Shown here: positions 1-11,200 of the stretch, piece after piece
Position numbering within the stretch: the stretch's first letter is position 1
Layout of the letters: each line of letters starts with the position of its first letter
Origin: Achatina immaculata
Taxonomy: Eukaryota; Mollusca; Gastropoda; Stylommatophora; Achatinidae
Length of the DNA stretch: 64,000 bases
Direction of reading: 5' to 3'
Assembly: GCA_009760885.1 (NCBI GenBank)
Contig: CM019692.1
Span: 57,092,964 to 57,156,963, forward strand
The notes under the pieces: generated by a model
Told to the model about the DNA's origin: nothing
Database searches by the model: none
The model's input: the letters and a program-made list of their open reading frames with translations, nothing else
Made by a program: the position numbers and the translations under genes

Positions 1-1460
1 CTGGTATCCCACAGTGGGAGGGAATCCATTGCAAAGTGACTCCATGTTGTAAGCCAATTTTTGACAAGGCATCCTTAAGGTCTGGTAGTTTGTTGCACTG
101 AAGAGCCTCCAGTACTGATCTTGCATCTGTGAGAATTACTACAGGACATGTATCAATTCTGGAGTCTGATAGTTTTTCAACTGCAGCAATAATTGCCCTA
201 ACTTCTGCATCAAAGTTGTTGCAGTATTTACCAGTGGGTATGGAAATCTTGTCAATGGTGTTGTTTGGATATTCAATATATGCTCCTGCCCCTCCATTCT
301 TTATGGCATTATGTGCAGATCCATCTGTATACACACGTATCCAGGTGTCACATGGATATTTGTCATCTAGAGCACTAAGTGTGGCTGTTGATCTTACAAG
401 ACTGCTCTGCATCTCACCATTCTGCACACCTTTCACTTCAGTCTGAATAGTTATTTGTGTATAATCTGCTTCTTTCCATGGTGTATGCTCTGGTACAGAT
501 GATAATGGAGTGACTACAGTTGGAAGGTCAGGTATCAGCTTACGCATACGCTTGGCCTGATGAATGAAGCTGCTTCTTTTAAGCCGTCCTAATGCCAAGT
601 TATTGAATCTCTCCTTCAGGGGATGGCTTACAGAGCTAAGGAATTTTTCTCCCATGGTCATGACCTTTGTGTCTCTACGTTCCTTTAGCGGTTGAACACC
701 AACTATTTTCTGCATTTCTACAATTGGTGTGGACCTCATGGCACCTGTGATAATCCGTAGTGACTGATTTTGAACCTTGTCTAGATTATGCAGCGTAGTG
801 TTTGATGCTGTGCACCAAGATGTTGAGCCATGTGGTAGAATACTTTGCTGATATACATTCTTGAGGATTCTTTCACTAGCTCCCCATGTAGTCCCACTCA
901 ATTTTCTTAATATGGCTAGTTTTCTTCTGGCTTTTGCTTCTGCACTGTTGATGTGTTGCTTCCAAGTCAGTTTTGAGTCAAGAGTCACTCCTAAGTAAGT
1001 GGGTTGGTTGTCCATCCTTAAGGGTATTTCATTTACAAAGATCTTACCTGCTTTCTGTTTAGATGAGAGGGTGAACAGAGTGGTGCTTGATTTCTCTGTG
1101 TTGATACTTACACACCATTTGTTTGTCCATGATGTCAAGATGTCTGCTGCTCTTTGGAGTCTCTGTGTAGCAACTGTCGCATATTCATCTGTACACCACA
1201 TGACCAGATCATCTGCATACAGTGCTGCTTTGATTCCATAGGGAAGTTCCTTGACCAGGTCATTAATGAATACAAGGAATAGTGTAGGCGAAAGGACTCC
1301 TCCTTGTGGTACACCGTGTCGCAGAAGTACTTTCTGGCTTTTGTGTCCATCCATTACTACTCTAGCTCTTCTATTGTGTAAATAGGACTTTATCCAGTTG
1401 TACAGTCTTCCATTCACATGGCTGACAGCTTGAAATGTTATTTGGTCATCTGAGTTTTCT
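1..1460 (-). mobile_element. 5'-truncated LINE: reverse transcriptase plus RNase H, open frame
   Basis: On the minus strand one uninterrupted frame runs from a TAA at about 1460 down to base 1. It shows reverse transcriptase motifs (WIKSYLHNRRARV, HGVPQGGVLSPTLF, ALYADDLVM near 1200, YLGVTLD) followed by an RNase H domain (VYTDGSA...GGAGAY near 330, then WIPSHCG at the window edge). This order, RT then RNase H, is typical of I/Nimb-type and some jockey-related non-LTR elements; the clade cannot be fixed here. The endonuclease half is missing, so the copy is 5'-truncated. It lies antisense in an upstream HELB intron. About 480 codons without a stop suggest a young insertion. Confidence 0.85.
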
Positions 1461-1590
1461 TAAGAGAATTCTATTAAGAATCTGAATTTTGTAGAATTCA
1501 GTTCATTGTTTCTTTTCTGATTTATGCACTTGTACTATATTCTATGTTTGATTAATGTGCAGGTGGTGAAATATGCTTTCTAGTGTATAG

Positions 1591-1711
1591 GTAAAGGTAA
1601 AGGTAATCATCTCATGCCTTAGAGGCACATAGGGATATGGTGTTAGTGCCCATATTTTCCTTGACCTGTCAGCACACTAGAGGGTGATATGGTCAGTATC
1701 ACGCCTGGCCA
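1591..1711 (-). mobile_element. 5'-truncated tRNA-derived SINE (family A) with target-site duplication
   Basis: The reverse complement of this segment matches the 3' part of the SINE at 19913-20155 (shared CACCCTCTAGTGTG and AAAATATGGGCACTAA). It is bounded by a perfect 14-bp repeat TTTCTAGTGTATAG at 1577-1590 and 1712-1725, the target-site duplication expected for LINE-driven insertion. The tRNA-like head is missing. Confidence 0.8.
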
Positions 1712-1725
1712 TTTCTAGTGTATAG

Positions 1726-2039
1726 TGATAGTTTAATTGTCCACAAAGATGATTTGACTTTCTTTAAGCGTGAATATAGTTTAACTGAATGCCTGCTATT
1801 CAACAAGTTGAGTACAAGGCATTCAGATGAAACATAACTAATTGATTATGTGTTGTTCTGTAATAATTAATTGATATGTAAGAATTCTGTGTTTAATCGC
1901 AAAGGAATCATTAGATTATCTGAGTTTTAATGCAAGTGATTAATAAATTGCTCAACATTAAATAAAAAAATTGTTACTTAATAATGTCTTTTTTTCACAT
2001 TTCACGAAAACTTTCCATTTTGTGTTTTCACTTTTGCAG
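1726..2039 (+). other. HELB intron remnant
   Basis: AT-rich intron DNA ending in the acceptor TTTTGCAG at 2039. I see no gene or repeat in it. Confidence 0.6.
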
Positions 2040-2212
2040 TTTGACGGGTAGAGAAGGCAGTTTAAAGTTTTCTCAGCTTGGGGAGTTTCTGCAGACGTAT
2101 ACTGAACAGGAAAGCTCGGAGGGTTGCTGCTTAGGAAAGGTACCGGGAACACTCGGACAACACCAACAAATGGATCATTCAGCATTCATCAGAAAGAATG
2201 TTCTTGAGTCAG
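2040..2212 (+). CDS. HELB: HELB exon (N-terminal region)
   Basis: Acceptor CTTTTGCAG ends at 2039 and donor AG|GTAAAT follows 2212; incoming phase 2, outgoing phase 1. The encoded [13 protein letters not shown] lines up with the 'LxFxxLxExLxxF' stretch of vertebrate HELB N-termini, and RKNVLES leads directly into the next exon (G|AT gives Asp). The middle of the exon is not conserved. Confidence 0.72.
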
Positions 2213-5200
2213 GTAAATTAATGCACTGGTGCTTTTTTTCTACAGATGTCAATTCTGATATTTTAGGTTGTTATTGTTGCTCAATCTTTGTGGAGCTGTG
2301 AGCACTGTGTTCTTTGTGACTGATGCAGTGAGTGTGTTGAGATGTAAAATCATGTTGAATTGAGAACGGGTTATGGCAGCTGTTTTTTTTTTTCAGCCTC
2401 TGAGTGAAACCCATGGAGAAGTGGGACAGGGTCTTAGTCAGCTGTGGTTCGGCACCCTTGATTCAAACATGTCAGCTACTGGTCACTGGCTGCTACATCA
2501 GACAGCATCTTAACCTTCTTTCTACATCAGACAGCATCATAACCTTCTTTCTACATCAGACAGCATCTTAACCTTCTTTCTACATCAGGCAGCATCATAA
2601 CCTTCTTTCTACATCAGACAGCATCTTAACCTTCTTTCTACATCAGGCAGCATCATAACCTTCTTTCTACATCAGGCAGCATCTTAACCTTCTTTCTACA
2701 TCAGACAGCATCTTAACCTTCTTTCTACATCAGGCAGCATCATAACCTTCTTTCTACATCAGACAGCATCTTAACCTTCTTTCTACGTCAGACAGCATCT
2801 TAACCTTCTTATCTTAACCTTCTTTCTACATCAGACAGCATCTTAACCTTCTTTCTACATCAGGCAGCATCATAACCTTCTTTCATTTTCTAAAATTACA
2901 ACAGGACAGAAAAATTTATGCTGCAGCAGATGGCGCCTTCATGAGATTGACAGAACTAAGTGATGAGAATTTTAGATGAAAAGAATAGAAGCTGCTTCTA
3001 AAATCAAAGAATGTTTGCCAGCAGATGAGCATGATAGAGAACATGTATGTGTCTGTCAGTGTAAAAAATAGGGGGCAGTAAAAGAGTCCCCAAGATACAA
3101 GGACTGTTCAATAAAAGACCAAAAACTAGTGAAAAAAATAGTGCACCAATCAGCACTGATAGCGCTGTGTGGCTGCTTAACATCTCTAATGGCAGGTTTT
3201 GACAACAACTGCCTTTTTATTTTCTGTGCTGATATCAGCATTAGACATGAAGTTACATGTGCTGAATGGAGCACACCCTCAAGCCATTCGTCAGATTTTT
3301 TACTTCAGACGCAAGTCACTGCAAGATTCATGCCAAGTTTGTTGACTGATGATCAGAAGGATAACCAGTTTGACGTGTGTCAGGAACTACTTGATAATGC
3401 AAATGGTAATGAAAATTTTCTTAAGAACACTTATAACAGGAGATGAGTCATGGATTTATGGTTGTGATGTTGAAACCAAGATGCAATCATTACAGTGAAT
3501 GGAGAAGGGGTCTTCACAAAAAAAAAAAAAAAATCATGGATGAGTTGGTCAGAGATCAAGGTGATGTTGATTGTGTTTTTTTTAATTGAAAAGGCATTGT
3601 GCATCATGAATCTGTACTGCGTGGTCAGATGATGAACAGACAGTTGTACCAAGAACTTTTAACGCATCTGAGGGATGCTGTGCACAGTACGAGGCCTGAA
3701 GTGTAGGGAAAACCAGGCTTATATGTTGCACCACAACAGTGCTCCGGCTCACACATTGCACCACAACAGTACTCTGGCTCACATGTTGCACCAGTGTTCC
3801 GGCTCACACATTGCACCACAACAGTGCTCTGGCTCACACATTGCACCACAGCAGTGCTCCGGCTCACACATTGCACCACAGCAGAGCTCCGGCTCACACA
3901 GTGCACCACAGCAGTGCTCCGGCTCACACATTGCACCACAGCAGAGCTCCGGCTCACACGTTGCACCACAGCAGTGCTCCGGCTCACACGTTGCACCTCA
4001 TCTGCAGTTATCTGGCCAAACACCAGACATCCATTGTGCCCCGCCCACCCTGACCTCAGTACTTAGCCCTGACAGACTTTTTCCTGTTTCCCAAACTCAC
4101 AACCACTTTGAAAGGACGTTCTTTTCAAATTGTTGAGGAGATTCAGGAAAATGCAATATGATGCCTGCAGGGTACCACAGAAAACGCATTCCAAGGAGCA
4201 TTCCAACAGTGGAAGAAACATTGGGAATTGTGTTTTGCCAGTAGAGGTGACTGCTTTGAAGGGGCCTGCTTAAATTTTGGTAAAATCAGCTTTATAGTAT
4301 ATAGCTTGATTTTATTGAACAGCCCTCGTAATCATGCAAAAATCATATCCATGTTTATGATATGACACCAGAGTTTAAAGCAGAAGACACAAAAAAGTTG
4401 TCACGTGTACTTCTTTATACAAGTAGTAATATGAACCAGCATCATAACATTTGAGAGACTACCATACTTCTTTATGTCCAGCAGCAGCAGAAGATTAATT
4501 CCACTAATTGTCCCATCATAATTTGGTTATAAGACTGTTGTGTCTTGCAAGTGAGCATGTCCTTTGATCCGTTTGATACCCTTTGATTTATGTGAAGTAT
4601 GTAAATATTATCCTAACGTTGGATATCATGCGCATTTAATTAGCTCTGTGACTACCATAAGTCATTTTAATAGCTTTTTAAAAAATTGAACAAAACGTGA
4701 CTGTTTTGCTTCATAGTTGGAAGTTTGAAATTTACTGCCATAAATCAAAAAATGGGAATCGTATCATTTCCCAGTAAAATATGGTGATGATAATAAAAAA
4801 TGTTTTATGTGTTGAAGGTATTGTTTGGTAGTCAGAGAATTAATAGACATAAAACTCTCATATTGTATCACCATCATCATCATGAGGTCGTGCCAACTGA
4901 CGTTGGGTGTTATGCTTCTCCAGAGTACACAATCCTCCATGCAGCTCAATTGGTGATCTCTCACACCATCTCGTCAGACTGTCCAGTATTATTTCTCTCA
5001 TTCTTCCTCTGGATCGTCTTCCCACTATTTTTCCTGTTGTTATAATATTTTCAGAGCCCCCTCTTCTCATTGCATGTTCTATGAAAGTACATTGTCTCTC
5101 TCTCTCTTATTTTTTTTACAAGATTTTTTGTCTCTCCAGCTCTTCTCAAACATTCTTCATTAGTTATTTTTACTGTCCAGGGAATTCGCAACATTCTTCT

Positions 5201-8200
5201 AATAAACCGCATTTCTGCTGCTTCCAGTGATTCACTGCAGACCTGCCTATTGTCCATGATTCACTTCCATATAATAAGATAGGTTCAATACAGCATTTTA
5301 GGACTCGTTTTCTAACATTCATTGATAAGGGTGTGTTGGATAATATGTTTCTCATTCTCTGAAATGCAGTCTTTGCTTGCCCTGTTCTGTTCCTAATTTT
5401 TGTTCTGCATTTCCCATCTGAAGTTATTATTGCTACAAGGTATTTAAATTTCTCCACTTTCTTTAGAATAGTTCTGATTAATTTTATATTGCATTTTGGT
5501 GGATTCTGTTTATTAGATGTAACCATTGTCTCTGTCTTTTTTGATGTTCAGAGTAAGGCCTTTCTGTTCACTTTTTTTGGTGACTTTATCCAAGAGATTT
5601 TGCAGGTCTTGTTGGCTCTCAGCTATTGATATAAAGATATTGTATATTAAATTTTTTTTTTTAAAAAAAGGTCACTTTTGTGCTATTGTCTGGCAGATCT
5701 TGGTGCAATGGTGCTGCATGCAGCTAGCCACCCAGCTCTGGTGAAGACCTTGTCAGAGCTTCTTCCTTACTCTTTTATGCAGTTTCTCCATAAGTTGGAG
5801 TTGAAGGAAAAAGAAAACAAAGAGAAGGGAGAAGAGTCAGTGCTTCAAAAAGCAGTTGAAATGGCAAACCATAGGCCTTGGGAGTTTGTTTTCAGAGATG
5901 TGAGTTTTGTATTTGTTACAAGTTTTTGAAAAACGTTATTGATATTTGACCCATGCTATAAGAGATGTGAGTTGTTAGAAGTTTTTTTGAAAAGCATTAC
6001 TGATATTTGACCTGTGTCATAAAAGATGTGAGCTGTGTATTGTTACACTTTATGGAAAATGTTACTCGTGCTGTAAGAGATGAGTTTTGCTGTGTCCGTT
6101 GTTAACAAAAATTAACTACATTAATGTGCACTGACACCAAGAACAAATTTCAGTCAGTTTTCGTATTTTCAGATCAGCAGAACAAATGAAGGTCTGGCTG
6201 TCAAAATTATAGATCCAGATAATTTTATTTTCCTTTGATCTAGCGAAATTAAAACTGGTTTTTAAATTTGCTTCGTTCTTGCAAGGGTGCCACCACAGTG
6301 GTGTAGCGGTTAGTGCACTTGCCTGCTGATCAGATTCAGTTTTGCACTGTGGCAGAATTTCTGCATTGGGTTCAACTCATTCATTCATTTGCATGTCCCT
6401 TGTGGAACTTTGCCTCCCTAACAGCACTCCTGTAGACCTCTTGGTTGTGAGCACGATGGCCTGCTGCTGATGCATCCATTTGCAGATCATTAACGATGTC
6501 CTGTAGCCATCTTCGGCTTGGTCTTCCTCTCTTTCTTTTCCCCATTATGTACCCTTCCAAACAGCAACATTGGGTTCAACTAAGCCTAAAAAAAAATGGA
6601 TACCTGGGACTTCTTTAAGAAAACAAAGGACAGGTGCTGGCATCCCTACCTCAAATGTTGTAGTGGCCTAGAAATGTGAAGGCACTAACACTTTCACACC
6701 ACTGCAGCAGACATATGCCATGAGACATAGAGATTTCCCCAAGATAAACAGAGAAAAGTACTCTCCTAGTAAATGCAGAGATAAATAACAAAGCTACTGA
6801 GTGTAATTATAGTTCTCTTAAGTAGACTAGCTAGCTCAGCACTTGCTGAAGGTGTGAATAGCTAGATTGTAGCATTGCTCACTTTTATAGAGAGGTGAGA
6901 TCATATTTGCAGAAGAGAAAAACAGAATTTTAGAGGGAACATTGCTTAAAATACACAGAAAGTAGTTGAGAAATTTGAAACCAGTTTATGAGTGTTGTGT
7001 CTTTATATGTTTATTTCTTGTGGTGATAGTTCATTACATATTTCTAGCCATGTTTAATATGGGCTTTTTCTGATAGTTTATTTCTAAATGTTTGATATGG
7101 GCTTTTTTTTATAGTGTCCTTCTAAATGTTTAATATGGGCTTTTTCTAATAGCTTAGTTCTAAATGTTTATTTTGGGATTTTATAAAAGTTTATTTGTAA
7201 ATGCTTATTTGTATTTGTTTAGATGTTTTGCTATGGGTTTTGGTGACAGCTTATTTCTTAGTGTTTTATTAAGGGCTTTCTCTTTGTAATATGAATTCTT
7301 GAATAATCAGGACAACCCTCCCATTTTACCTATAATGTGACTGAAAGACCATTGTATACAGATTTTTGTTTTGTTAGGAAAAATAAAATGTTTTTTTCAG
7401 TGCTCAGTAAGGTGATGCATAAACTTGGTTATATCCCCTGTTCACTATTAGTATAGGCAAGGCATAGGAAGATTTTTTTATTTTATTTTAATATGAAACA
7501 TTTGAGATGACTGCAGGGCTGAGTAAGTTCTCTTTTGTGTGGAGTTCACTGATTAGTTGTCTTTGTTTTTTTTTTTTAGATTTTACTTATCAGTGTCAAA
7601 ATACAATCAATTCGTGAAAAGCAGGAAGCAATGAAATTCAGAAGTTCTATTTATAGCAACAGAATGAACAGTTTTAAAACATCAAGCTCATAAAAGCCAT
7701 TCAAAACAAATGAAGTGACTTTTCTTAATTAAAAATATCTTTTTTTTTTTTTTAAATGTAATCATTTAAAAAAAATTTATGCTGCACATCTAAATCACGA
7801 GAAAAATATGAACTGAATACAGCATAAAAAATTTGTGAGAAAATGAATTGATTTTATTTCTGAAATATGTGAATATTTGTACAGATTATCTATACTCTGA
7901 AATATGTGAATATTTGTACAGATTATCTATGCAGAACTCAAGCTTCAAGGCACAGAGGCCACTTTGTCAGCATATGAAAATGCTGGTTATCTGTCTAGGA
8001 CACCACAACGAGAAAAGGATGCCATCTTTATCTACGAAGCATTAAAACTTGATGCCAGTAAAGATGGAAACGTTTATATGAGGTGTAAATGGCTAAAAAA
8101 TTACATCAAGAAACTGGACTATCAAATAGTTGGTGTAAGTAGCAAGAACTGAAGACCCCTTTTCTTACATGAGAGACAGACACAGACACACACACACACA

Positions 8201-11200
8201 CTCTCTCTCTCTCTCTCTCTCTGTCTCTGGCATGTGGCAGACATTTACATTTGTAAATAAGTCACCAACTGTACAGTGTATTCTAACCAGCTTATGCACT
8301 TTTGCAAGACTGCAACTAAAACAGAAATCTTGAATGATAAAGAAGACTGCTTGTTATAATTACTTTAAATTGGTTTAGTATGTTTCTTATCCAGTTTATC
8401 TACACTGTATTTGTCTATTTTCTTTCATTTGGACTCCAGAATAGTTATTTAGTTTATACTTTCTCTTTATTCTGGGTGATATGTGAAAATGAAAAAAAAA
8501 AAAAAACCGAACCAAAAAAAAAAAGTTAGAAGGAAATTTTTTTGTTCTGTATGATTTTAATAGCATTTATTTAATGAACCATTTTCAAATAAAATTATGA
8601 TGTGATGTGGGGAAAGCTTAAATTTGGCATATGTTATAACTTTGTACTTCAGAATATGTTAACAGAATTAAATTGATGGCATGCATAATCTTGCATTTCG
8701 GAGGGAGTTAATAAAAAAAAAAGAAGAAAAAAAATTGTCTTTTTTTTTTTTAATTACTTTTTTTTTTACATACTTTCACAAACAGGAAAAAAGATGGCAG
8801 GCGGCATTTCAATACCTGGAGAGCAGCAACATAATTAAGAGGGAATTATTCGACGGAGATGTCATCGTTTTCTTACGATATAACTGGCAGGCAGAAATGG
8901 ACACTGTGGAGGGGTTTGAACAAATTTTACAAAGTAGTGAGAGTGATCCGCTAGACTGGGCCATCGATTGTAGAAGGTTTGTTCGTCAGTCAGTCTTTAC
9001 CTGCATGCCTGAGTTCATTGAGGGTGTAAGTCGTAGCATTCATTAAAATAACAAGCTGCATGTGCCAGATCTGAACAGGAACGCAAGTTAAACGTCTATG
9101 ACATGAGGTGTCTAAGAAAAAAAACAAAGTAATAAAACTAGAAAAGAACTGCAGTGAAGTTAAATATCAAAGGCACAGAACAAGTTTAGGATCATTAATA
9201 AAATAGCATAAACTGATGCAAAGACTAGGGTTTTACAGGAGATACAAATATGAGAATAACAAAAATGAAAATAGACGAGTCAGAGATTGGCTGGGGCCTT
9301 ACAAAAGTACAGCAAGATAGCTTCATTTTTAACTCTTGGACTACCAGACCAAAATTCCCAAAATTAAGACCACAAGTAACTTTATAATGACACAAGTACT
9401 ATGTTTTAAAAACGAAATGACATGATGACATAGTAGTTAAAAATATGAATCTCCAGAAACCATATTGTTTATGTGTTAATATTTTAAAGTCATGTATGAC
9501 TGACTGTAGGATAAGTTAAAAAGATGAAAGGCTTGTTCTGTGTATTTCTCATAACGAATCAAATAATTGTTCACACGTTTGTTACCAGCCCTGACTTTGA
9601 AAGTCTGTGCAGTGATCCTGACCAGCTGAATGCCCTGCATCTGATCGCTTCTTCCCCTATCACAGTCATTTCAGGAAAAGGAGGATGTGGCAAAACAACA
9701 GTCATCACTAAGCTACTTCAATACTTGTGTGATCAGTAAGTATGATCAGAACATCATCAAACTACTTCAGCACTTGTGTGATCAGTAAGTATGATCAGAA
9801 CATCATTAAACTACTTCAGCACTTGTGTGATCAGTAAGTATGATCAGAACATCAACTCTTTCCCTGCCCGGCTCTATAGCGAATTCTTCCTGTTAGTCTA
9901 GTGCCTACCATCCACGTTATACCGATTTTGTTTCATTGCAGCGTAAAACTGTTGTAACTTTTTATTGTACACAATTTATCTGCACACTTCTGGTGATCTT
10001 TTATAGTTCAATCCAAAGCGTGGCTAACAACCGAGCGAAATTGATGTTTTTAACTGAGAAATTTCAATATTTATTGTGATTTTGGAGGCATAAGGACATA
10101 TCCTATGACCTGACCACTGTTCCTGAATGGACCCCAAGCACATTTAGACCTATTAAATGGACTGGAGAAGTAGTTAGAAGGTTATTTCAAACATTATTTT
10201 AGTGAGAATGCCACCACATGACGAGATTGGATGAAAATTTATGTAGATCTGGAAATCGCCGATGGTAAACATTGTACATCTAGACATTGCCGATGGTAAG
10301 CACTACACAATTATCAGCTAAAATCATCACACTACTTCTTTTTTCCTAAAAAACTCTTCATTTATGAAGTCTTCTTACATTTACAACTATTTTCATGCAT
10401 AACATGTATACTTTTAAAGTGGAAATACTTTGTACATTCACTTTTACAACTATACCCCCTATATATATCAAGACCCGCGCTTTTTGTGTGGCACGGATGA
10501 GAACATCCGCGGTTTTTTTTTTTCTGTGGCACGGGAAGAGTTAAACCACTTCAGCACTTGTGTGATCAGTAAGTATGATCAGAACATCATTAAACTACTT
10601 CAGCACTTGTGTGATCAGTAAGTATGATCACAACATCATTAAGCTACATCAATACTTGTATGATCAATAAGTATGATCAATTAATCACTAAACTACTACA
10701 GCACTTGTTAAGACTGTTTAAAACAAAAGTAGGAACAGTTTTATTAATTAATGAACACACAGTTGTAACAATTTGGTTTCTAACTTAGTCATATAGAAAC
10801 ACACAAGATATATAAACATTAAGGTATAAACCAAAATATTACAAATGTGTGCTTATTACTTAATAAATCTGTGCCTACTTTTGTTTTAAATAGTCTTCTT
10901 CTTCTTCTTCATTCGCTTCTACCACCAAGACCGCCCTGTGATCCTACTGAATTTATGCCTGTGGTCCTCATTAAGTCCCGTGGTCTCTGTGTGGTCCCCA
11001 AAAGAACCACACGAGATCCCCGAGAGGACCACAAGAGGCTCAGAGTATCGCAGGGCTTGAGCCTGTATTCTTGGTGGGTCTCAGAAGCGGGATTGCATGA
11101 CATTGTGGTTTTTGTTGCACCAGTTCAGTCTAGAGTTGGACTTTCTCACCGGAAGACCTCAACGTGTTTTGGATATCATTATATCCCCGCTGGGTGAGAG

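Noticed and set aside
2489..2884. Possible CRISPR array
   Set aside because: Units are contiguous with no unique spacers and the setting is a eukaryotic intron; the same holds for every array in the window.
3625..4136. Several open frames on both strands with His/Ser repeats
   Set aside because: They come from the 30-bp minisatellite in a dead mariner element; period divisible by three keeps frames open.
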